A stretch of 64,000 nucleotides of DNA from Actinomycetota bacterium (GTDB lineage: Bacteria > Actinomycetota > Acidimicrobiia > Acidimicrobiales > Aldehydirespiratoraceae). Position 1 is the first letter of the stretch; the number at the start of each line of letters is the position of its first letter. The DNA is taken from positions 88,552 to 152,551 of the forward strand of contig JAPOHW010000002.1 in NCBI GenBank assembly GCA_029979265.1, in the 5' to 3' direction. The notes beneath the pieces were generated by a model. That model was not told where the DNA came from, made no database searches, and worked only from the letters and a program-made list of their open reading frames with translations. Positions 17,277 to 26,145 of this stretch are shown piece by piece. The translations under genes were made by a program, and so were the position numbers.

Positions 17277-17701
17277 CGCGCCGTGACCGCCAGCATCAAT
17301 CCGGGTCCGCTGCGCGACATGACGATCTGCAGCCGCCCAGCCACCCCCGATCCCGACGGGCGGGTCATCTCGACCGTCATCGCCGCAACCGCGAAAACCG
17401 CAATGACGAACGCAACGACAGCCACCCCTCGACGAAGCACCGGTACGACATCGGTCGGTGGCGTCACCGCCACGATGAGCGCAGCGACGAGGACCAGCAC
17501 ACCGGTCGAGGGCCCGGCGTTGCGGGTGACCTCGGCGATGTCGTCACTGAGCGAGAAGCCGCTGTAGCGATCGCCGAAGAAGCCGACCACGGGCCCGAGA
17601 AGCATGACCGTCGCTGCGACGGTGGCAACCACGATCACGACCTCGCGCGCCTCGTCCCACGAAATCGGCAGGTCGTCGGCGGAGGCGTCGTCGTCCGCCA
17701 T
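17231..17701 (-). CDS. small four-helix membrane protein of unknown function
   Basis: The 156-residue protein begins with an acidic cytoplasmic stretch (MADDDASADDLP) and has about four hydrophobic segments, near 22-40, 68-85, 92-112 and 130-145. I recognise no family. ATG at 17701 is 4 bp after the nuoN2 stop, so it is the next gene of the 14-subunit complex I transcript; its 3' end overlaps the sulfite-oxidase gene by 46 bp. That position suggests a membrane anchor or electron-transfer partner for the molybdoenzyme, but there are no heme-ligand or cysteine motifs to support this, so the function is left open. Confidence 0.65.
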   Translation of the reverse strand: MADDDASADDLPISWDEAREVVIVVATVAATVMLLGPVVGFFGDRYSGFSLSDDIAEVTRNAGPSTGVLVLVAALIVAVTPPTDVVPVLRRGVAVVAFVIAVFAVAAMTVEMTRPSGSGVAGRLQIVMSRSGPGLMLAVTARWLTLRVVPFGGRAR

Positions 17702-17705
17702 GGGA

Positions 17706-19397
17706 TCAGCCTGCGGCGACCAGTCGAGGGATGGCCTCGCGAGTGATCGAGTCGAGTTCACCGGGTAGCACGCCGAACACAAGCGTCACGGCGACAGCGA
17801 CGGCGATCGCCAGACCTGCGGTGCGCGGCACAGCGATCGCCGGTGCGTCGTCAGCCGGTCGACCGAGATAGATCGACAGCACGATCCGCAGGTACAGGAA
17901 CGCCGAGACGACGGCCGTCACCATCGCAACGATGGCCAACCAGAACGAACGGGCCTCGACCGCAGCGCCGATCACCTCGAACTTCGCGACGAACCCCGAC
18001 GTCAACGGCACACCGGCCTGTGCGAACAAAAAGATCGTGAAGGCGAGGGCCAGAGCTGGACGCCGCTTCGAAAGCCCGTCGAGATCGTCGAGGCTTGTGG
18101 CTCGGTCACCCACACCGCTGACCAGTGACAGCACACCGAAGCTGCCGATGACGAGGAACGCGTAGGCGACTGCATAGAACGCCACGGCGCTGATGCCGTC
18201 GGGCGACGCCGCTTGGACGCCCACGAGGATGAAACCGGCGTGGCTGATCGACGAGTAGGCGAGCATGCGCTTGACGTCGCGTTGCACGATCGCCATGAAC
18301 GAACCCACGACCAGGGTGAGGAGTGCAAGGCCGTACACCGCCGGCTGCCAATCGACGGCATAGTCGACGAAGGTCACCATGAACACGCGCACGATCGCGG
18401 CGAATCCAGCCGCTTTGACCACCGAGGCCATGAAGGCGACCACCGGCGTCGGGGCCCCCTGATACACGTCCGGGGTCCAGGCATGGAACGGCGCTGCCGC
18501 GACCTTGAAGCCGAGCCCGACGATCAACAGCGCGAATCCGGCCATGAGCAGGCCATTGTCGACGAGCACGATCGGGGCGAGTGCCGCCCGGATCTCGATC
18601 AGATTCGTCGAACCCGTGGCGCCGTACACCAACGCGATGCCGTAGAGCAGGAAGGCCGATGCGAAGGCACCGAGGACGAAGTACTTCAGGCCCGCTTCCT
18701 GGCTCTCACTGCGGCGCAGGTGCATCGCTGCCATCACGTAGACCGCAATGCTGAGGGTCTCGAGGCCGAGGAACAGCACGATCAGGTCGTTGGCACCAGC
18801 CATGACCACACCGCCCGCCGCCGAGAACAACATCAGGACATACATCTCGACACCATCGATGCCTTCACGGCGCAGGTATTCGTCGAGCAGCAGCGAGACG
18901 AGAACGACGGAGGAAGCGATCACACCGGTGATCACCAGCGCGAACCCGTCGATGCCGTACTGGCTCCCCAGTGCGCCGAAGGCACCGTCGACTTCGAGTC
19001 GGTCGTTCCACAACCCGAAGGTCGCCGCCAACGTGACGAGACCGACCGCCAACGTGAGGGCAGCGTCGAGACCGATCCGCAACCGCTGTGCTCCGACGGC
19101 ACCGATCGCGACGACGCCGACAACGCCAAGAACGAACACCGCGTTGCCGATGTCGGCTCGCAGACTCGAGAACGCCACGTCGGTCCCGGCGAGCCCGTAT
19201 GCGAGACCCATACCGATCACGGCCGCAGCGCCAACAGCTGGAACGGCCCGAGCGGCAATGGCGGGGGGAAGTTGCTTGAGGACGGATCGGAACATGACGA
19301 TCAGCAAGGCCCCAGCACCGAGAATGATCAGCGGGGCGAGACCTTCCCAGACGATCTCGGGACGAACGACGGGCACAGCGACCTGGGTGAACATCAC
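17706..19397 (-). CDS. nuoN: NADH-quinone oxidoreductase subunit N, 14-subunit complex
   Basis: Antiporter-like proton-pumping subunit, 563 residues, about 14 helices. Recognisable elements are FHAWTPDVYQGAPTPVVAFM around 300 with the following lysine helix VVKAAGFAAIV, and KRMLAYSSISHAGFILVG near 365. It is the last nuo gene of the complete operon and overlaps the nuoM2 stop by 4 nt. It is clearly divergent from NuoN1 (different length and N-terminus), so the two operons are old paralogues rather than a recent tandem duplication. Confidence 0.95.
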   Translation of the reverse strand: MMFTQVAVPVVRPEIVWEGLAPLIILGAGALLIVMFRSVLKQLPPAIAARAVPAVGAAAVIGMGLAYGLAGTDVAFSSLRADIGNAVFVLGVVGVVAIGAVGAQRLRIGLDAALTLAVGLVTLAATFGLWNDRLEVDGAFGALGSQYGIDGFALVITGVIASSVVLVSLLLDEYLRREGIDGVEMYVLMLFSAAGGVVMAGANDLIVLFLGLETLSIAVYVMAAMHLRRSESQEAGLKYFVLGAFASAFLLYGIALVYGATGSTNLIEIRAALAPIVLVDNGLLMAGFALLIVGLGFKVAAAPFHAWTPDVYQGAPTPVVAFMASVVKAAGFAAIVRVFMVTFVDYAVDWQPAVYGLALLTLVVGSFMAIVQRDVKRMLAYSSISHAGFILVGVQAASPDGISAVAFYAVAYAFLVIGSFGVLSLVSGVGDRATSLDDLDGLSKRRPALALAFTIFLFAQAGVPLTSGFVAKFEVIGAAVEARSFWLAIVAMVTAVVSAFLYLRIVLSIYLGRPADDAPAIAVPRTAGLAIAVAVAVTLVFGVLPGELDSITREAIPRLVAAG

Positions 19398-21019
19398 TGC
19401 TCCTCCTCGGAACCGGACCCATCATCGGGGGCCTCGCCACGATTGAGACGATCGAGGGAGACCGACGGCAACACGTCGGCGTCGGGCTCGTCGAATTCGT
19501 CGACGTTGGCTTCGACATGTGCAATGAGCGCGTCGACAGCTGGCTCCATCCGCTCGATGACTGGCTTCGGGTAGAGACCCATGAAGAAGATGGCCACGAG
19601 GAAGGGCAACATGATGGCACCCTCCGACCAGGTGAGGTCAGCCATGTCGGCGTTGTCGTCGTCGACCGGTCCGTGGAAGACCCGCTGATACGCCCACAGC
19701 AGGTACAGAGCGGCGATGATCACACCGGTTGCTGCTGCGGTCGCCCACCACTTGAACGCCGCAAACGCGCCGATCAGGGCGAGAAACTCGCCGACGAACC
19801 CGTTCAATCCGGGCAGACCGATCGAGCTCAGCAGCACGACCATGAACACTGCGGCGAAGATCGGGGCCGGCTTCTGCAAGCCCCCGAGCTTCGCAATCTC
19901 TCGCGTGTGGCGACGCTCGTAGAGCCAACCGACGAGCAGGAAGAGGGCGCCGGTCGACACACCGTGGTTGACCATCTGGAGCAGACCACCGGACAAGCCT
20001 TCGGTGTTGAGCGCAAAGGTACCGATCACGATGAAGCCGAGATGAGCCACCGACGAATAGGCGACCAGACGTTTGAGATCCTTCTGCATGGTCGCAGCGA
20101 TGGCGCCGTACAGAATGCCGACCGTGCCCAGTGCGACCAGCGCCGGGGCGAAGAACACCGCCGCCTCGGGGAAGAGGTAGATGCCGAAACGCAGGAAGCC
20201 GTAGGTGCCGAGCTTCAACATGACACCTGCGAGGATCACCGAGCCTGCAGTGGGTGCATTGGTGTGTGCATCGGGAAGCCACGTGTGAACCGGGAACAGC
20301 GGAACCTTCACCGCAAATGCCACTGCGAAGCTGAGGAAGATCCAGCGGCCGGTGGTGGTCGCCAGCGCCTGCGTCTCGGCCAGGGTCACGAGATCGAAGG
20401 TGAGCGGATTCCCGGTCTCGGCGGCAGTCAGGTACGCGGTCGCCACAATACCGACCAGCATCAAGGCGGACCCGAACATCGTGTAGACGAAGAACTTGGT
20501 GGCGGCGTAGGCCCGTTCGCCGTGCCCCCATTGACCGATGAGGAAGTACATCGGCACCAGCACAATCTCGAAGAACACGAAGAAGGCGAAGAGATCGAGC
20601 GCCAGGAAGACCCCCAGACACCCGGCCTCCAGGACCAGAAGCCAGGCGAAATAGGCCTTTGGGGTGTGCTCGGCCTCGATGGCGACGATCGCGAGCGGAA
20701 ACAGCGCCACGGTCAACACGACCAACCACAGCGAAATACCGTCGAGTCCGAGGCTCCACGAGATGCCGAGCCGTTCGATCCAGATCCACGAGTCGACGAA
20801 TTGCATGTCGGCGGCCGCGGCCTTGTCGAACTCGAGCATCAGCCAGGTCGTGATTCCGGCCGTTGCGGCGGCGAACAGGAAGGCGACCTCCTTGAAGTAG
20901 CTCTCTCGGTTGCTCGGCAGCAGCAGAAGCGTGACGGCACCGATGAGCGGCAACACCACGATCGTGGTCAGGAGTGGGAAGGAGGCCGAAGCCGTTGCGG
21001 CGGCGAGGAGTGACTGCAT
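19394..21019 (-). CDS. nuoM: NADH-quinone oxidoreductase subunit M, 14-subunit complex
   Basis: Antiporter-like membrane subunit of 541 residues with about 14 helices. It shows LFPVHTWLPDAHTNAPTAGS near 240, the lysine helix VMLKLGTYGFLRFG, and KRLVAYSSVAHLGFIVIG. The C-terminal tail of about 50 residues is acidic and hydrophilic (ends GEAPDDGSGSEEEQ), longer than in typical NuoM. One-base overlap with nuoL2 and 4-nt overlap with nuoN2. Confidence 0.95.
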   Translation of the reverse strand: MQSLLAAATASASFPLLTTIVVLPLIGAVTLLLLPSNRESYFKEVAFLFAAATAGITTWLMLEFDKAAAADMQFVDSWIWIERLGISWSLGLDGISLWLVVLTVALFPLAIVAIEAEHTPKAYFAWLLVLEAGCLGVFLALDLFAFFVFFEIVLVPMYFLIGQWGHGERAYAATKFFVYTMFGSALMLVGIVATAYLTAAETGNPLTFDLVTLAETQALATTTGRWIFLSFAVAFAVKVPLFPVHTWLPDAHTNAPTAGSVILAGVMLKLGTYGFLRFGIYLFPEAAVFFAPALVALGTVGILYGAIAATMQKDLKRLVAYSSVAHLGFIVIGTFALNTEGLSGGLLQMVNHGVSTGALFLLVGWLYERRHTREIAKLGGLQKPAPIFAAVFMVVLLSSIGLPGLNGFVGEFLALIGAFAAFKWWATAAATGVIIAALYLLWAYQRVFHGPVDDDNADMADLTWSEGAIMLPFLVAIFFMGLYPKPVIERMEPAVDALIAHVEANVDEFDEPDADVLPSVSLDRLNRGEAPDDGSGSEEEQ

Positions 21020-23313
21020 CAGAACGTTGTCCTCACGAGGAACCAGAAGATGAGGGCCACGGCACCGACCGCCACCAGGGCGGCATAGCTACGCACCAGA
21101 CCCGACTGCGTGGCCCGAAGTTCACCGCCGACGGAACGCGCCAGGCGGCCGGTGCCGTTGACCGCACCGTCGACGATCGTGCGGTCGAACCATGCGACTA
21201 GATCGAAGAACCTTCGGCCGGGTCCACCCATGAACGTCGTGACCGCCGAGTCGTACTTCCAGGCATCGGCGAGGATCGGGCGCTCGACCACCGCGGGATC
21301 GATCTTCTCGAACAGGTAAACACGAACCGCAAGCGCGATACCGATCACCCCACCTGCCACTGCGATGATGGCCAGCACCCACAATTCCAGACCCGACAGT
21401 TTCAGGTGGGCCTCGTTGTGGAACAGCGAGGGTTCGAGCCACGTACCGAGCACATGAAGATCCTTGGTGAACGGCAGATTGATGCCACCGGCGACGACCG
21501 CTGCGATGGCCAAAATGCCGAGGGGCACGGTCATCTGCCATGGCGATTCGTGAGGCTGGAACTCTCGACGCTCTCGCACCGCCGCAGGCAACTCGGCATC
21601 ATCGATCTCCGCCTCGTCGGACATGGCGTTCATCGCCTCCACCGAGATCATCGAGGCTTCGGCCCGAACCGTCTCCAACCGCTCCTGCGCAGGTTGAATC
21701 GCTGCGGTCGTCGCATGCGCGCTCTCCTGCGCCTTGACCAGCGCATCGCGGGCCTTGTCGAGATTTTTCGCCGCCTTCTCGACAGCCTTGTCGTCGCTCT
21801 GGTCGACGTCCGCCGCCTCGGTCTCTCGCTGCGCGACCTTCTCCTCCGCCTTCTGGACCTTCTCGGCGGCCGAACCGGCTTCGTCCTCGACCGCTGCAAG
21901 TCCGGCCTCAGCTTCGGCAACGTTCGCCTCGGCCGCCTCGACCCGGTTGTCCCAGACCAACCGAAGTTCTTCGGGCCGCACGTCGGCGTAGCGGTACCTG
22001 CCGAAGAACGTCATGAAGACCTGACGACTCATGTAGAAGGCGGTCAGGATCGCAGTGACGAGGCCGACGACCCACAGCGCTTTCGAGTCGTCGTAGGCAT
22101 AGGCGAGGATCTCGTCCTTCGACCAAAAACCCGAGAATGGGGGCACGCCGGCAATGGCGAGCCAACCGATGATGAAGGTCGCCGATGTGACCGGCATGAG
22201 CTTGCGAAGCCCGCCGTAGTGACGCATGTCCTGATCGTGATGCATCCCGTGGATCACCGACCCGGACCCGAGGAACAACAGTGCCTTGAAGAACGCATGG
22301 GTGATCATGTGGAAGATTGCAGCCACATAGGCACCGGTCCCGACTGCGAGGAACATGTAGCCGAGTTGGCTGACGGTCGAGTACGCAAGGACCTTCTTGA
22401 TGTCGTTCTGGGCGACGGCGATCGTGGCGGCGAACAGCGCCGTACCCGCCCCGATCCACGCAATCATGGTGGGAGCCCACACCGCCGACTCTGCGATGAT
22501 CGGGTTGACGCGCGTCAACAGGTAGACGCCCGAGGTGACCATCGTCGCCGCATGGATCAGTGCCGATACCGGTGTCGGGCCGGCCATCGCGTCGGGGAGC
22601 CAGAGATAGAGCGGAAACTGGGCCGACTTTCCGGCTGCACCCACGAACAACAGGACCACGATTGCGGTCGCCGTTCCCTGCTCGAGTTCACCGGCATTGC
22701 CGAAGATGTCGACATATGAGATCGACCCGATCGTGGTGAACAGCACGAACATCGCGATCATGAAGCCCCAGTCGCCGACCCGGTTGGTGACGAATGCCTT
22801 CTTGCCCGCTGAAGCGTTGGCCTCGTCGGTGAACCAGAACGAGATGAGGAAGTAGGAGCACGCCCCCACCCCTTCCCACCCGAGGAAGGTGAGCAGCATG
22901 TTGTCGCCGAGTACCAGCATCAACATCGAGAAGGCGAACAGGTTCAGGTAGAGGAAGAACTTCGAGAAGTTCTCGTCACCGTGCATGTAGCCGATCGAAT
23001 ACAGATGGATCAGCGCCCCGACGCCGGTGATGAACAGGGTCATCGTGATCGAAAGTGGGTCGACCAAGAACCCGACATCGACCGAGAAGTCACCGACCGG
23101 GACCCATTCCCACAGCGTCTGCACGAAGCGACGCTCCTCGGGCGCTTCGGCCCGCAACCCGACGAAGGTCAGCAACGCCGCTGCGAACGAACCACCCATC
23201 GCCAGGGTTGCAAGCCACCCTGCCGCCGGCTCACCGAGCCGACGGCCCCAGAGCACGATCACCAGAACGCCGAGCAGTGGGAAGGTGGGGATCAAAAAGA
23301 CAGCATCAAGCAT
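21019..23313 (-). CDS. nuoL: NADH-quinone oxidoreductase subunit L with a coiled-coil insertion, 14-subunit complex
   Basis: Antiporter-like subunit with the lateral helix, 764 residues. Core motifs are FPLYLWLPDAMAGPTPVSAL (233-252), IKKVLAYSTVSQLGYM (305-320) and FWSKDEIL (396-403). Residues about 455-580 (bases 21574-21951) form an insertion that is almost entirely Ala, Glu, Lys, Asp and Gln with heptad spacing, a predicted long coiled coil outside the membrane. It is placed directly after the helix ending VFMTFFGRYR, the same loop in which NuoL1 carries its His-rich insertion. The insertion stays in frame and has ordinary codon use. Confidence 0.95.
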   Translation of the reverse strand: MLDAVFLIPTFPLLGVLVIVLWGRRLGEPAAGWLATLAMGGSFAAALLTFVGLRAEAPEERRFVQTLWEWVPVGDFSVDVGFLVDPLSITMTLFITGVGALIHLYSIGYMHGDENFSKFFLYLNLFAFSMLMLVLGDNMLLTFLGWEGVGACSYFLISFWFTDEANASAGKKAFVTNRVGDWGFMIAMFVLFTTIGSISYVDIFGNAGELEQGTATAIVVLLFVGAAGKSAQFPLYLWLPDAMAGPTPVSALIHAATMVTSGVYLLTRVNPIIAESAVWAPTMIAWIGAGTALFAATIAVAQNDIKKVLAYSTVSQLGYMFLAVGTGAYVAAIFHMITHAFFKALLFLGSGSVIHGMHHDQDMRHYGGLRKLMPVTSATFIIGWLAIAGVPPFSGFWSKDEILAYAYDDSKALWVVGLVTAILTAFYMSRQVFMTFFGRYRYADVRPEELRLVWDNRVEAAEANVAEAEAGLAAVEDEAGSAAEKVQKAEEKVAQRETEAADVDQSDDKAVEKAAKNLDKARDALVKAQESAHATTAAIQPAQERLETVRAEASMISVEAMNAMSDEAEIDDAELPAAVRERREFQPHESPWQMTVPLGILAIAAVVAGGINLPFTKDLHVLGTWLEPSLFHNEAHLKLSGLELWVLAIIAVAGGVIGIALAVRVYLFEKIDPAVVERPILADAWKYDSAVTTFMGGPGRRFFDLVAWFDRTIVDGAVNGTGRLARSVGGELRATQSGLVRSYAALVAVGAVALIFWFLVRTTF

Positions 23314-23327
23314 GGTCAGCCCCTCAC

Positions 23328-23645
23328 CTAACCCCTGAGTATCGCAACATCATCGGCGGTGGCATCTCGCCGGCGCCGGTTGATCGCCACGACGATGGCG
23401 AGGCCGACGACGACCTCCACCGCAGCAACCACAAGAACAAAAAACACCGCCATCTGACCACCGACATCGTTGAGATCGGTGCCGAAGGCCACGAACGAGA
23501 CGTTGACGGCGTTGAGCATGAGTTCGACGCACATGAACATCACGAGCGGATTGCGCCGCACCAACAGCCCGGTTGCGCCGAGCGCGAACAGCAACGCCGA
23601 CAGGACGAGGTAGTACGAGGTCGTGAGCTCGATTCCGGCCAACAT
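23328..23645 (-). CDS. nuoK: NADH-quinone oxidoreductase subunit K, 14-subunit complex
   Basis: Three-helix subunit of 105 residues with both essential membrane glutamates, Glu41 (CVELMLN) and Glu77 (AAVEVVVG). The C-terminal RRRR-containing tail is positively charged. One-base overlap with the nuoJ2 stop and 14 bp to nuoL2. Typical in every respect. Confidence 0.95.
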   Translation of the reverse strand: MLAGIELTTSYYLVLSALLFALGATGLLVRRNPLVMFMCVELMLNAVNVSFVAFGTDLNDVGGQMAVFFVLVVAAVEVVVGLAIVVAINRRRRDATADDVAILRG

Positions 23646-24295
23646 CAGCTGCCCTCCCCGTGGTCGGGTTGGTCAGCCGACACATGCTGCTCGTCGTTTG
23701 CCCCCGCCGGAGCAAGCGGTGCAACGTCCATGCTCAGCGGATCGAGGTCGTCGAGCAGGTCGTCGGCTCGCACCGTCCGGGTGAGCACGACTGCTCCGAC
23801 GACGGCGATGGTCAAGAGGGCAGCAGTGATCTGGAACGCCAGCAGGTAGTCGGTGAACAGCACTCGACCGATGCGCTCGATGTCGGTGTATCCGTTGTCG
23901 AGCGCGTTTTCGCCGATGCCGGGCGCAGCAGCCGAGCCGGTGGCACCGTCGACAGCGACCACGACCGTGACGACTCCCGATGCTGCGAGTGCAGCACCGA
24001 CGACGACGGCAAGCGGCTTCTGCCCGGCGATCGGCTCGACACCGAGATCTTCGGCCTTGTCGACCCCCAACAACATGATGACGAACAGGAAGAGGATGAC
24101 GATCGCGCCTGCGTACACGACGACCTGCACTGCGGCGAGAAAGTGCGCATCCTGGACCACGAAGAGGATGGCGACACCGATCAGCGTCTGAATCAGGAAC
24201 AGCGCAGAATGCACGGGATTGCGGGCCGTGATGACGCCGAGCCCGCCGGCGCCGATCAGGGCGGCAGCCACCGCAAAGGTGACGAACTCAGCCAT
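23645..24295 (-). CDS. nuoJ: NADH-quinone oxidoreductase subunit J, 14-subunit complex
   Basis: Membrane subunit of 216 residues with five helices, including [20 protein letters not shown]-type helix 3 at about 57-76. The C-terminal 40 residues are hydrophilic and acidic and are not found in NuoJ1. ATG at 24295 is chosen over an upstream in-frame start because [15 protein letters not shown] begins the first helix directly; it overlaps the nuoI2 stop by 8 nt. Confidence 0.93.
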   Translation of the reverse strand: MAEFVTFAVAAALIGAGGLGVITARNPVHSALFLIQTLIGVAILFVVQDAHFLAAVQVVVYAGAIVILFLFVIMLLGVDKAEDLGVEPIAGQKPLAVVVGAALAASGVVTVVVAVDGATGSAAAPGIGENALDNGYTDIERIGRVLFTDYLLAFQITAALLTIAVVGAVVLTRTVRADDLLDDLDPLSMDVAPLAPAGANDEQHVSADQPDHGEGS

Positions 24296-24923
24296 CGGAA
24301 GACGCTTTCTGTGGCGGCTCCGGATCACGAACGCCGTACCCGAGTTCGCCGGCCCAATGCACGACGCCCTCGTAGCGGTGATCGCCAGCCGGTGAGGTCG
24401 CCCGCATCCATCCCGAGGTCAGCTCGTCGTCACCCGGACGCCAGTCTTCCCAGGGGAGTTGCTTCGGTGTCCCATCGCTTCCGACGAGCAACTCGTCTTT
24501 GGTGTAGATCGCATCGCCGCGAGTGGTGAACGAGAACTCGAACAACTTCGACTCGGTGATGGCCTGCGTCGGACAGGCCTCCACGCACAGATCACAGTGG
24601 ATGCAGCGCAGGTAGTTGATCTCGTAGACATAGCCGAACCGCTCACCCGGTGAGGTCGGCTCCACCGGATCATTGTCAGCACCACGCACGTAAATGCACT
24701 TCGCCGGGCACACGCCAGCGCACAGCTCACAGCCGATGCACTTTTCCATGCCGTCCTCGTACCGATTGAGCACGTGGCGGCCATGGAACCGTTCCGGTTT
24801 GACCCGCTTCTCGTCCGGTGCCCCCTCCTTCGCCTTGCCCCCTCGATAGTCGCCGGTCACACGATCTTCGAACAGCTTCTTGAACGTGACCGCGAAGCCC
24901 CTGAGGTACGAACCGTCAGCCAC
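24288..24923 (-). CDS. nuoI: NADH-quinone oxidoreductase subunit I (2x[4Fe-4S]), 14-subunit complex
   Basis: Carries clusters N6a and N6b between the NADH module and N2. The 211 residues hold both motifs, Cys62, 65, 68, 72 and Cys107, 110, 113, 117. The N-terminal 15 residues form the amphipathic membrane-contact helix. The C-terminal 70 residues beyond the clusters are longer than in E. coli, as in other actinobacteria. It overlaps nuoH2 by 8 nt and nuoJ2 by 8 nt. Confidence 0.95.
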   Translation of the reverse strand: MADGSYLRGFAVTFKKLFEDRVTGDYRGGKAKEGAPDEKRVKPERFHGRHVLNRYEDGMEKCIGCELCAGVCPAKCIYVRGADNDPVEPTSPGERFGYVYEINYLRCIHCDLCVEACPTQAITESKLFEFSFTTRGDAIYTKDELLVGSDGTPKQLPWEDWRPGDDELTSGWMRATSPAGDHRYEGVVHWAGELGYGVRDPEPPQKASSDG

Positions 24924-26145
24924 GACTGGCCTCCTTCTCCGCCGCTTCGGCGAGCCGGTCGGCGCGCGCCGTGTTCACTGCCATCGACAGCAGGCTGCCG
25001 AGGAAGGCAGCCCCAGCGAACCAGCCCAGGAACCAACCGACGTAGTTCCCCAGGGCCCAGTTGTTGGTGTCGCCGATGCGCAGCCCCGACAGCAGGATCA
25101 ACCAGAACAACGACAGCGGGATGAGGAACTTCCACCCGAGATCCATGAGTTGGTCGTAGCGGAAACGGGGCAGCGTGGCCCGGATCCAGACGAAGGCGAA
25201 CAGGAAGAACGACAGCTTCAGGAAGAACCAGATGGTGCCGACCCACCAACCGTCGGGGAGGAAGAGCGACGGACCCTGGGGACCCCCCAGGAACAAGGTG
25301 ACGATGATGGCGCCGATCGTGATCTGGTTCATGAACTCGGCGAGGAAAAACAGCGCGAACCTGATCGACGAGTATTCGGTGTGGAAGCCACCGACGAGCT
25401 CCTGTTCGGCTTCCACGAGATCGAACGGCGGGTGGTTGAGCTCCGCTGTTCCAGCGATGAAGAAGACGACGAAGGGAACGACCCCGGTCGTGAAGATCGC
25501 CCAGCTGGTGAATCCGGCGCTCTGCGACAACACCATGTCATGCGTCGACAACGATCCGGACTGGAGCACCACGGCCGCCACCGCCAACCCGAGTGCGGCC
25601 TCGTACGACACCATCTGCGCAGATGCCCGGACCGAGCCGAGCAACGGATATTTCGACCCGGAACTCCAACCGGCGAGCATCACGCCGTAGATGGCGAGCG
25701 ACGACATCGCAAGAAAGAAGAGGATGCCGATCGGCGGATCGGCAACCTGCAGGAAAGTGTCCTTTCCGAAAATCGTGACCAGACCGTCTCGGCTGCCGTC
25801 GCCATTGAAGTCGCCCCCGATCGGAACGATCGCAAACGTCAGGAACGCCGGCACCAAGGAGAGGTACGGCGCAAGCTTGAACGTGAACCGGTCGGCGTTG
25901 TCGGGAACGAGATCTTCCTTGAAGAAGAGTTTGATGCCATCGGCGAGCGTCTGGAGGATGCCCCATGGGCCGGCGATGTTGGGGCCGACACGGTTCTGAA
26001 AGTCGGAGATGACTTTGCGGAGGAACCAGATGTTGAGCATCACCGACACCAGCAGGAACGCAAATGCGGCAACCACCTTCAGCAAGGTGACGGGCAGCGC
26101 GCCCCAGACGTCGCCGGCGTACAGCGGATCTTGGCCGAGGATCAT
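24916..26145 (-). CDS. nuoH: NADH-quinone oxidoreductase subunit H, 14-subunit complex
   Basis: Eight-helix quinone-chamber subunit of 409 residues. The signature FDLVEAEQELVGGFHTEYSS lies near 235 and WIRATLPRFRYDQLMDLGWK near 325. It has an N-terminal extension with a first helix and a C-terminal charged tail (ends AEKEASRG), which explains the length difference from NuoH1 (342). It overlaps nuoG2 by 4 nt and nuoI2 by 8 nt. Confidence 0.95.
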   Translation of the reverse strand: MILGQDPLYAGDVWGALPVTLLKVVAAFAFLLVSVMLNIWFLRKVISDFQNRVGPNIAGPWGILQTLADGIKLFFKEDLVPDNADRFTFKLAPYLSLVPAFLTFAIVPIGGDFNGDGSRDGLVTIFGKDTFLQVADPPIGILFFLAMSSLAIYGVMLAGWSSGSKYPLLGSVRASAQMVSYEAALGLAVAAVVLQSGSLSTHDMVLSQSAGFTSWAIFTTGVVPFVVFFIAGTAELNHPPFDLVEAEQELVGGFHTEYSSIRFALFFLAEFMNQITIGAIIVTLFLGGPQGPSLFLPDGWWVGTIWFFLKLSFFLFAFVWIRATLPRFRYDQLMDLGWKFLIPLSLFWLILLSGLRIGDTNNWALGNYVGWFLGWFAGAAFLGSLLSMAVNTARADRLAEAAEKEASRG

